Below, one piece after another: positions 1 through 4,464 of a stretch of 5,636 nucleotides of DNA. The notes under the pieces were generated by a model, which ran no database searches, was not told the DNA's origin, and worked only from the letters and a program-made list of their open reading frames with translations. Made by a program: the position numbers and the translations under genes. Location: the NCBI GenBank assembly GCA_016932235.1, contig JAFGDF010000011.1, positions 1 to 5,636 on the forward strand, written 5' to 3'. The stretch comes from Deltaproteobacteria bacterium. Lineage in GTDB: Bacteria > Desulfobacterota > DSM-4660 > Desulfatiglandales > HGW-15. Positions within the stretch are counted from its first letter, which is position 1. Each line of letters starts with the position of its first letter.

Positions 1-257
1 ATCTCATTTCCATTATTTGAAAGGACATAAAGATCAATAATATCACCCTCTTTATAAGGCAACTCCCGGTTTTCATCCATAAGTTCCGACCGGTCGATTA
101 TTCCGTCTATTCTCGTGCCTGTATCTATAAAAACACTCTCTCTCCCTATAGAGATGATTTTGCCCCTGAGCTTATCACCTACCCGCAAATCCTCATTCAT
201 CCCCTTGCTGTAGGATTCAAGAAGCTGCTCAAAGCTCTCAGTCTGATTTTCTTCCAT
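1..257 (-). CDS. S1 RNA-binding domain protein (ribosomal protein S1-like), N-terminal 85 codons, cut by window edge
   Basis: Reading the minus strand from an ATG at 257 gives 85 open codons that run off the left edge, beginning MEENQTESFEQLLESYSKGM. After an acidic, probably helical N-terminal segment (about residues 1-22), residues 24-80 look like the start of an S1 OB-fold domain: DLRVGDKLRGKIISI, then VFIDTGTRIDGIIDRSEL, then YKEGDIIDLYV. This is the usual S1 order of a 'VGD..GKI' strand, a 'VFID.G...G' strand and a basic/acidic turn. S1-domain proteins bind single-stranded RNA, and ribosomal S1 helps load mRNA on the 30S subunit. The start is supported by a strong Shine-Dalgarno (GGAGG, complement of 263-267) five bases before the ATG. 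It is divergent from the thiolase operon. The number of S1 repeats lies outside the window, so true rpsA cannot be separated from a shorter S1-like paralogue, and no symbol is given. Confidence 0.85.
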   Translation of the reverse strand, partial: MEENQTESFEQLLESYSKGMNEDLRVGDKLRGKIISIGRESVFIDTGTRIDGIIDRSELMDENRELPYKEGDIIDLYVLSNNGNE

Positions 258-315
258 ACTTTCCTCCGAAATACTGCCTGCATGTTTAAGATTTTAATAA
301 CAGGGCCGGGCACCT

Positions 316-345
316 ATTATCAAGCGATTTCTTTCCTTAATCCAA
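316..345 (-). promoter_or_regulatory. Weak candidate promoter of the S1-domain gene
   Basis: On the minus strand, GATAAT (complement of 316-321, five of six matches to TATAAT) is preceded 18 bases upstream by TTGGAT (complement of 340-345), which matches the -35 consensus at only three positions. Transcription would start near 309, leaving a leader of about 50 bases before the ATG at 257. The -10 is good and the -35 poor, so this is tentative. Confidence 0.3.
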
Positions 346-410
346 AAAGTTCGCCTTATGTTATGAAAAAACAGATAAATAATTAAATCATTCCCGTTGC
401 CTGTTTTGGC

Positions 411-439
411 TTGACCCTTCACCTAATCTCCCCTATAGT
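411..439 (+). promoter_or_regulatory. Sigma70-type promoter of the thiolase/DUF35 operon
   Basis: TTGACC at 411-416 (five of six to TTGACA) is separated by exactly 17 bases from TATAGT at 434-439 (five of six to TATAAT). Initiation is expected near 446. The nearest rightward gene is the thiolase at 676, so the mRNA would carry a leader of about 230 bases that includes the whole 486-628 palindromic element. This is the best promoter match I found in the window. No operator-like palindrome overlaps it. Confidence 0.65.
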
Positions 440-507
440 ATATCTTTTTTAGCAATTAAAAAGAAGCGTTACCCAAATTTGATGAACTCGTAAAAAGTCG
501 AAAAAAT

Positions 508-530
508 CCCTCTCCCTCGATGGGAGAGGG
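508..530 (+). repeat. Internal hairpin A of the 486-628 element
   Basis: CCCTCTCCC at 508-516 pairs perfectly with GGGAGAGGG at 522-530 across a 5-base loop (TCGAT), giving nine base pairs, eight of them C-G or G-C. It resembles the C-run/G-run palindromes common in REP-type repeats of bacterial genomes. The 3' arm is shared with a G-quadruplex motif at 522-542, so the two structures would compete. Confidence 0.75.
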
Positions 531-542
531 CTGGGGTGAGGG
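522..542 (+). other. Canonical G-quadruplex motif, sense strand
   Basis: Four G runs (522-524, 528-530, 533-536, 540-542) are separated by loops of 3, 2 and 3 bases, which meets the usual G3+N1-7 rule. It is on the sense strand of the predicted thiolase leader mRNA, so it could form in RNA. The motif is seen directly; folding in the cell is not established. Confidence 0.55.
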
Positions 543-572
543 TGAAAAAGGCAGCGCTTCAGGCACTTACAT

Positions 573-595
573 CCCCCTCCCCTTTATCCCCTCCC
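573..595 (-). other. Canonical G-quadruplex motif, minus strand
   Basis: On the plus strand, C runs at 573-577, 579-582, 588-591 and 593-595 are separated by 1, 5 and 1 bases. The complementary strand therefore carries four G runs with short loops. It lies on the template strand of the predicted thiolase transcript, opposite in orientation to the motif at 522-542. The motif is clear; any role is inference. Confidence 0.5.
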
Positions 596-608
596 ACAAG
601 GGGAGGGG
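574..608 (+). repeat. Internal hairpin B of the 486-628 element, with two alternative 5' arms
   Basis: GGGGAGGGG at 600-608 can pair perfectly with CCCCTCCCC at 574-582 (nine pairs, 17-base loop). Its last eight bases can instead pair with CCCCTCCC at 588-595 (eight pairs, 5-base loop ACAAG). The two pairings exclude each other. Confidence 0.65.
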
Positions 609-663
609 AATTGGGACTTTTTACGAGTCTGAGAAATTTAATGATATTTCAGTACTTTCTAAC

Positions 664-669
664 AGGAGG
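664..669 (+). promoter_or_regulatory. Shine-Dalgarno that fixes the thiolase start
   Basis: AGGAGG at 664-669 is a perfect anti-SD match, six bases before the ATG at 676. An ATG at 672 is out of frame. This site rules out the longer in-frame start at 520, which lies inside the repeat element and has no upstream Shine-Dalgarno. Confidence 0.85.
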
Positions 670-675
670 ATATGT

Positions 676-1842
676 ATGGGAAAAGTAGGAATAATCGGTG
701 TTGGCCAGAGCGCTTTTGTCCGGGGATATCCCGGTTCCATCAGAGAACTGGCCTTTGAAGGATTTAGAGATGCCATGAAAGACGCACAGATAACCACCAA
801 GGATGTGGATGCGTCAATAATATGCTCTTCTCCGGAATACGACAAGCAAAGGTCTCCGGCCGGGGTATTCGCTGAATATCTTGGGCTCACACCTCAACCA
901 ACCGTCTATGTTGAAACCCTTTGTTCTTCAAGCAGTACAGGTGTAAAACTGGCCTATTCAATGATTAAATCAGGCCTGCATGATGTCGTTGCCGTAATCG
1001 GTTTTCAAAAAATGTCGGAAATCTCCTCGGCTGAATCACAGGAAAGGATGGGAAGGGGGGCCGATATCCAGTGGGAGAGCCCCTTTGGAACCATGATGCC
1101 TGCCTACTACGCAATGTATGCCAGGGCCCATATGGCCAAATACGGGACAACATCCGAGGATCTCGCCCTTATAAGGGTTAAGGCGGCCACCTATGGACAG
1201 ATCAATGAAAAGGCCGTATATCGCAAAGCGGTTACACTCGATATGTTTTCAGATCCGGAAAGCGCTATGTCCAGCCCGGTCGCGAGCCCCCTCAGGGTGG
1301 GTGATTGCTGTGCCAACGCGGATGGCAGTTCATGTGTAATCGTGGCCAGCGAGGAAAAGGCCAGGGCCTTTTCAAAGAAACCGGTCTGGATACTCGGAAT
1401 AGGTGCCGCATCAACAGCAGTTAACATGTCCGGAAGAGAACTTTTCACCGGCCTGTCCGTAGGGCAGGAAGCCGGCGCTCAGGCCTTCAAAATGGCCGGG
1501 CTCACACCAAAGGATATAGATGTGGCAGAAGTCCATGACTGTTTTACAATAGCCGAGATGATGGCCTATGAAAACCTCGGTTTCGCGAAACCCGGAGAGG
1601 GAAGAGACCTTATCAGGGGAAAAGAGACTTACAAAGAAGGTTCCATCCCTGTCAATGTGGACGGAGGACTCCTTTCAAAGGGGCACCCGATAGGTGCGAC
1701 CGGTGGTTCCCAGATAAGGACTATTGTCCTTCAACTAAGGGGTGAGGCAGGAGAAATGCAGGTAAAAGATCCCGGGATCGGGTTAGTCCATAATATCGGC
1801 GGCGTTGGCCTTTATGGAAATGTTACTATTTTGGGGAGGTAA
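676..1842 (+). CDS. Thiolase of the SCP-x / acetyl-CoA acetyltransferase-like family, catalytic subunit of a thiolase-DUF35 pair
   Basis: The product is 388 residues, a normal thiolase length. Visible family landmarks are: N-terminal KVGIIGVGQSAF (3-14), the nucleophile loop VETLCSSSSTG with Cys83, GVKLAYSMIKSG next to it, the EVHDCF motif (285-290, with His287 and Cys289), GGLLSKGHPIGATGG with His337, and the C-terminal loop LVHNIGGVGLYGN (370-382). The typical C-terminal CxG cysteine of biosynthetic thiolases is replaced by HNIGG. HDCF with GHP is the signature of SCP-x-type thiolases, where the HDCF cysteine is thought to supply acid/base function. Such enzymes cleave or form 3-oxoacyl-CoA in the cytosol. 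The next gene, three bases on, encodes a DUF35 protein. The pairing is known from archaeal acetoacetyl-CoA thiolase complexes, steroid side-chain enzymes and BbsAB of anaerobic toluene degradation. Cys83 argues for true thiolysis rather than retro-aldol activity. The substrate is unknown. ATG 676 follows AGGAGG; a 52-codon upstream extension is repeat DNA. Confidence 0.9.
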   Translation: MGKVGIIGVGQSAFVRGYPGSIRELAFEGFRDAMKDAQITTKDVDASIICSSPEYDKQRSPAGVFAEYLGLTPQPTVYVETLCSSSSTGVKLAYSMIKSGLHDVVAVIGFQKMSEISSAESQERMGRGADIQWESPFGTMMPAYYAMYARAHMAKYGTTSEDLALIRVKAATYGQINEKAVYRKAVTLDMFSDPESAMSSPVASPLRVGDCCANADGSSCVIVASEEKARAFSKKPVWILGIGAASTAVNMSGRELFTGLSVGQEAGAQAFKMAGLTPKDIDVAEVHDCFTIAEMMAYENLGFAKPGEGRDLIRGKETYKEGSIPVNVDGGLLSKGHPIGATGGSQIRTIVLQLRGEAGEMQVKDPGIGLVHNIGGVGLYGNVTILGR

Positions 1843-1845
1843 AAA

Positions 1846-2277
1846 ATGGCTAAAAAAGATATTGACGGTAGATTCCATAAATTTGGTACGGTGAGTTTTA
1901 CCTCCACTACCAAAGTGAATGACTTTATTGACAAGCTGGAACAGGGGAAGGTGTCAGCCACCCGATGCAAGGATTGCGGCATGGTTTTCTTCCCGCCCAG
2001 GGCGGACTGCTATAAGTGCCTTTCCAGTAACATGGAATGGCTTGATGTTACCGGAACAGGCAAGCTCCTGACATACAGCACCCTGCAATATGCGCCGGTG
2101 GGATTCGAAGGTGACCTCCCTTACACTATTGCTCTCCTTGATTATGGTGACTACAAGGTATTCGGCAGGATTTCCGGCGACCTTTCACCTGAGGAGATAG
2201 AAGTGGGCATGGAGATGAAAACGGTCGTGAATGAAATGCAGAACGGACAATTTAACTATGTGTTTCAAAAGGCATGA
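1846..2277 (+). CDS. DUF35 zinc-ribbon/OB-fold protein, partner subunit of the thiolase
   Basis: The product is 143 residues. An N-terminal segment of about 36 residues (FTSTTKVNDFIDKLEQGKV) leads into a rubredoxin-like zinc ribbon with Cys41-x2-Cys44 and Cys55-x2-Cys58 (TRCKDCGMVFFPPRADCYKC). Residues 65 to the end form an OB-fold: WLDVTGTGKLLTYSTL, APVGF, PYTIALLDYGDYKVFGRI, then VGMEMKTVV and a C-terminal NYVFQKA. All four zinc ligands are present. In characterised thiolase-DUF35 complexes this subunit binds the thiolase and can help form the acyl-CoA site or channel; that role is inferred here from family and neighbour. The gene starts three bases after the thiolase stop, and its Shine-Dalgarno (GGGGAGG, 1833-1839) lies at the very end of the thiolase gene, so the two are cotranscribed and probably translationally coupled. 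A hairpin follows at 2300. It resembles BbsA of anaerobic toluene degradation, but no other bbs gene is in the window, so no symbol is given. Confidence 0.88.
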   Translation: MAKKDIDGRFHKFGTVSFTSTTKVNDFIDKLEQGKVSATRCKDCGMVFFPPRADCYKCLSSNMEWLDVTGTGKLLTYSTLQYAPVGFEGDLPYTIALLDYGDYKVFGRISGDLSPEEIEVGMEMKTVVNEMQNGQFNYVFQKA

Positions 2278-2299
2278 TCTCCCATCAGAAAATAAAAGC

Positions 2300-2330
2300 G
2301 ATGCTTTCCGTCCTGAGTACGGAAAGCATC
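2300..2330 (+). terminator. Strong hairpin after the thiolase operon, probable terminator lacking a clean U tract
   Basis: GATGCTTTCCGT at 2300-2311 pairs perfectly with ACGGAAAGCATC at 2319-2330 around a 7-base loop (CCTGAGT). It begins 23 bases after the DUF35 stop. On the plus strand the stem is followed by ATAAGTCATTG, not a U run, so it may act as a weak terminator or as a 3'-end stabiliser. Read on the minus strand, the stem is followed by GCTTTTATTTTC, closer to an intrinsic terminator, but no leftward gene ends here. Confidence 0.6.
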
Positions 2331-2412
2331 ATAAGTCATTGTCTCCATGTCCGTGAATCCTGAACCCCGTCAATCAGTTATCCGGTTGCTCCAATGAAAA
2401 GGAGCCCGTGCC

Positions 2413-3303
2413 GTGACTATTTCCACTCAACACCCAGGCTGGCTTGAAATATTCATCAAAGCCGACCCGATCCTTCATGACGCGCTTGGCGCCTTTTTTA
2501 TGGAGCTTGGAAGCGACGGCTTTGTGGAAGAATCATTTGATGACGGGACCTTTAAGGCATATCTTCCTTTTCCGGAAGATGTGGAGAAGATCAGAAGCAG
2601 AATAGATATTTTTCTGGAAAAGCTGAAAATCCTGTTTCCTGAAACAGGCCCGTCACACCTGAACATGATCAGGATTGAGGATCAGGACTGGGACAGTGGC
2701 TGGAGGCGATTTTTTCAACCCCTTCAGGCAACATCTTCACTTCTGATACTGCCTGCATGGGAGCCTGTCACGGCTTCGGCTCAATGTCATGTTATCAGGA
2801 TTGATCCGGGCCCTGCCTTCGGCACCGGCCAGCACCCCACAACCAGGATGTGTCTCAGGGCAATGGAAAAAGTAGTTTCTCCCGGCCCATGGAGCATGCT
2901 CGATGTGGGAACCGGAAGCGGGATACTGTCTATCTACGGTGCCCTGCTCGGAGCCCGAAGGATTGCCGCGATCGATAATGACCCGGAGGCCATTCGCTGG
3001 GCTGAACGTAATATCGATCTAAACAGTCTGCCGATTCAAATCGAACTATCTCTCACGCCCCTTGCTGAATGGAAAGAACGCTTTTCCATCGTAACAGGCA
3101 ATCTTATCCTTGGAACCATACTGGGCATGTGCCCCGGATTCCCGGATGTCATGACACAGGGAGGACGGCTTATATTATCAGGCATCCTACGGGATCAGGT
3201 CTTACAGGTGAAAGAAGGTATTAACAGATACGGACTGTACGTGCAACAGGTCCTTTTTGATGAAGAATGGGCATGCATTATTGCAGGGGATAAGGATAAT
3301 TGA
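2413..3303 (+). CDS. prmA: Ribosomal protein L11 methyltransferase PrmA
   Basis: The product is 296 residues, typical for PrmA. It uses S-adenosylmethionine to methylate ribosomal protein L11 (in E. coli, trimethylation at the N-terminus and two lysines). The N-terminal part (about 1-85: WLEIFIKADPILHDALGAFF, then a GSDGFVEE strand) matches the L11-recognition domain. The linker carries DQDWDSGWRRFFQPL (90-104). The methyltransferase domain shows the PrmA hallmark DPGPAFGTGQHPTT (131-144), the SAM-binding LDVGTGSGILSI (163-174), the acidic motif-II loop AAIDNDPEAI (185-194) and GNLILGTIL (229-237), equivalent to the usual 'ANILA' segment. It starts at GTG 2413, eight bases after AAAAGGAG (2397-2404); no ATG in frame upstream is supported. 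Its stop overlaps the start of rsmE by four bases. A promoter just upstream is not obvious, so read-through from the thiolase operon past the 2300-2330 hairpin is possible. Confidence 0.95.
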   Translation: MTISTQHPGWLEIFIKADPILHDALGAFFMELGSDGFVEESFDDGTFKAYLPFPEDVEKIRSRIDIFLEKLKILFPETGPSHLNMIRIEDQDWDSGWRRFFQPLQATSSLLILPAWEPVTASAQCHVIRIDPGPAFGTGQHPTTRMCLRAMEKVVSPGPWSMLDVGTGSGILSIYGALLGARRIAAIDNDPEAIRWAERNIDLNSLPIQIELSLTPLAEWKERFSIVTGNLILGTILGMCPGFPDVMTQGGRLILSGILRDQVLQVKEGINRYGLYVQQVLFDEEWACIIAGDKDN

Positions 3304-4052
3304 GACGGTTTTATATAGAAAAAATCATAGAAAAAGACGGCCATGTGGTTATTTCCGGCCCTGAGGCGCGGCATATCTCCAGGGTATTGCGGATGGGCAG
3401 GGGAGATCATATTATTATTATGGATAAAAAGGGCCGCCGTTTCGAGGCCGCAATCCAATCAGTCGATAACCGTGAACTACGCGTCAGGATTGTCGGTTCG
3501 GCTCCACAGCCCCTCCCCTCTCCCGTAAAGATTGATGTCTGCCAGGCCCTCCTGAGGTCACGGCCAATGGACTACCTTATTGAAAAAACATCCGAGCTGG
3601 GTATCCACAGGATCACCCCCTTTTTCTCAGAGCGGACTATAATAAGGATGGATAAGTCCCGGGCTGAGGGAAAAATCAGGCACTGGAGGGAGATCTCCCA
3701 TAGCGCCGCAAAACAGGCGGACAGGTTCAAACCGGCGGAGATAGCGGACCCGGTTTCTTTTAAAGCCCTTATGGACAGATGGGAAAAGGAAACTGTCCTG
3801 AAGATTATCCTGTGGGAAAGAGAAGGTTCAATCGATCTGAAAAATTTTTTACGATCCAACCCTCCCGAAGATTCCCTGGTCGGCATGATAGGACCTGAAG
3901 GAGGCTTTTCCGACCATGAAGTGATGTCAGCGGAAAAGGCCGGTTTTGTTTCGGTTTCCATGGGCAGAAGGCTGCTGAGGGCAGAGACCGCTTCAATAAC
4001 CTTTGTCGCCGTTGTCCAGTATGAATGGGGAGATTTGAGTCTGGGGGGTTGA
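3300..4052 (+). CDS. rsmE: 16S rRNA (uracil-1498-N3)-methyltransferase RsmE
   Basis: The product is 250 residues, normal for RsmE, a SPOUT-fold, SAM-dependent enzyme that makes m3U1498 in the 30S decoding region. Visible motifs are the N-terminal RRFYIEK, HISRVLRMGRGD (25-36) in the PUA-like RNA-binding domain, YLIEKTSELG (92-101), SAAKQADR (135-142), and the trefoil-knot cofactor motifs MIGPEGGFS (196-204) and MGRRLLRAETAS (221-232), followed by a short C-terminal helix. It starts at TTG 3300 inside the prmA stop (TTGA overlap). This start keeps the conserved RRF N-terminus, and the next methionine (residue 32) would cut into the PUA domain. AGGGGA at 3285-3290 is nine bases upstream. The overlap predicts translational coupling with prmA, a common pairing in bacteria. 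No strong terminator follows; a 7-base T run at 4080-4086 after a short AAAATCGATTTT palindrome is a poor candidate. Confidence 0.95.
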   Translation: MRRFYIEKIIEKDGHVVISGPEARHISRVLRMGRGDHIIIMDKKGRRFEAAIQSVDNRELRVRIVGSAPQPLPSPVKIDVCQALLRSRPMDYLIEKTSELGIHRITPFFSERTIIRMDKSRAEGKIRHWREISHSAAKQADRFKPAEIADPVSFKALMDRWEKETVLKIILWEREGSIDLKNFLRSNPPEDSLVGMIGPEGGFSDHEVMSAEKAGFVSVSMGRRLLRAETASITFVAVVQYEWGDLSLGG

Positions 4053-4118
4053 TTTTAGGACACACTTGATCAAAATCGATTTTTTTAGGGACAGCATTTG
4101 CAGCATCTGAAGTGAATA

Positions 4119-4192
4119 CCATGGTCATACTGCGACTCGATCGCAGTATCCATGGTCATAGGTCATACTGAGACTCGATCGCAGTATCCATG
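4119..4192. repeat. Tandem pair of palindromic repeats, 32 bp at a period of 38 bp
   Basis: Two 32-bp copies, 4123-4154 and 4161-4192, differ at one base (C4133 against A4171). Each contains a 9-bp inverted repeat, ATACTGCGA / TCGCAGTAT, around a CTCGA loop: 4127-4135 with 4141-4149 in copy 1 (perfect) and 4165-4173 with 4179-4187 in copy 2 (one mismatch). Copy 1 is further flanked by CCATGG at 4119-4124 and 4150-4155, which can extend the stem beyond a two-base TC bulge. GGTCATA occurs back to back at 4154-4160 and 4161-4167. The high identity suggests a recent duplication or a conserved repeat family. Copy 2 is followed by a T5 run at 4193-4197, so it might serve as a weak terminator after rsmE. 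Confidence 0.75.
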
Positions 4193-4237
4193 TTTTTCTT
4201 GACTTCACTTTTTATATGTGGATTCTGTGGTCGAGTC

Positions 4238-4285
4238 CTGTCTGCGTGCGCCGTGCCAGCGCCGCAGCGCGGCAGGCAGGCACAG
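4238..4285. repeat. GC-rich imperfect inverted repeat
   Basis: The arm at 4238-4256 (CTGTCTGCGTGCGCCGTGC) is an imperfect reverse complement of 4267-4285 (GCGCGGCAGGCAGGCACAG), with a few mismatches and small bulges. A shorter exact stem, GCCGC 4261-4265 with GCGGC 4269-4273 around AGC, lies inside and would compete. It is markedly richer in GC than the AT-rich DNA on both sides, which suggests a repeat inserted by itself or together with the 4119-4192 pair. No function can be assigned. Confidence 0.5.
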
Positions 4286-4407
4286 AATGACAGAAAGCAA
4301 TGTTCTGAAATACAGGTCACTAAGCGACAAACAAGGACTTACTTCGCCTAAAAGCGAGGGGTTTCAACCATCCCCGAGCGTGACACCAACAGGGATTCAA
4401 TTTATAT

Positions 4408-4437
4408 TGGACAGCAATGATTTCAGGAAAATATTAA
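4408..4437 (+). promoter_or_regulatory. Candidate bioA promoter
   Basis: TGGACA at 4408-4413 (five of six to TTGACA) is followed after 18 bases by TATTAA at 4432-4437 (four of six to TATAAT). Transcription would start near 4444, leaving a leader of about 20 bases that still contains the AGGAAG at 4446-4451. No BirA-type or BioR-type operator is recognised over it. Confidence 0.35.
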
Positions 4438-4464
4438 AATTTTACAGGAAGTATCGATAACATC

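Larger units (their letters stand above)
486..628. mobile_element. MITE-like palindromic element, 143 bp, 14-bp perfect terminal inverted repeats
   Basis: ACTCGTAAAAAGTC at 486-499 is the exact reverse complement of GACTTTTTACGAGT at 615-628. Between them are two G/C-rich palindromes (508-530 and 574-608). The element has no transposase and no credible reading frame of its own. Size, terminal repeats and lack of coding capacity fit a non-autonomous miniature element or a compound REP-type repeat. Near-identical flanks, AAATTTGATGA at 475-485 and AAATTTAATGA at 634-644 (10 of 11), could be a decayed target duplication, but the right copy is 5 bases away from the end, so this is uncertain. It lies between the promoter and the thiolase start and would be transcribed. 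Mobility cannot be shown from one copy. Confidence 0.6.
258..675. other. Divergent intergenic region between the S1-domain gene and the thiolase operon
   Basis: These 418 bases hold no convincing gene. From left to right they contain the Shine-Dalgarno and a weak candidate promoter of the leftward S1-domain gene, an AT-rich stretch (about 360-390), a good rightward sigma70-type promoter (411-439), an AT-rich stretch to 485, a palindromic element (486-628) and the thiolase Shine-Dalgarno (664-669). The part from 520 is open in the thiolase frame, but it translates repeat DNA and is not considered coding. Confidence 0.8.
4053..4464. other. Repeat-bearing non-coding region between rsmE and bioA
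   Basis: These 412 bases contain, in order, a 12-bp palindrome with a T run (4072-4086), a tandem palindromic repeat (4119-4192), a GC-rich imperfect inverted repeat (4238-4285) and an AT-rich stretch ending at bioA with a possible promoter (4408-4437). A reading frame of 80 codons at 4218-4460 crosses the GC-rich repeat, lacks a Shine-Dalgarno and has no recognisable domain, so it is not called. Nothing else was recognised. Confidence 0.7.

Noticed and set aside
520..675. In-frame N-terminal extension of the thiolase starting at ATG 520
   Set aside because: It translates the palindromic repeat element, has no Shine-Dalgarno, and gives a low-complexity Gly/Pro-rich peptide absent from thiolases. 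ATG 676 has a perfect AGGAGG.
4072..4086. AAAATCGATTTT palindrome plus T run as rsmE terminator
   Set aside because: Only about four A-T pairs can form once a loop is allowed, too weak for a convincing intrinsic terminator.
3572..4128. Antisense frames opposite rsmE (and similar ones opposite the thiolase, prmA and bioA)
   Set aside because: They are shadows of well-supported genes on the other strand, without Shine-Dalgarno sites or recognisable domains.
4123..4192. Two repeats resembling a minimal CRISPR array
   Set aside because: The gap between copies is only 6 bases and is itself part of a GGTCATA duplication. There are no further copies and no cas gene.
4199..4227. TTGACT at 4199-4204 as a bioA -35 box
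   Set aside because: The sequence at 16-17 bases downstream (GATTCT/ATTCTG) is a poor -10, and TATATG is too close.
4218..4460. 80-codon open frame upstream of bioA
   Set aside because: There is no Shine-Dalgarno before its ATG, it crosses a GC-rich palindrome, and the peptide shows no domain or family resemblance.
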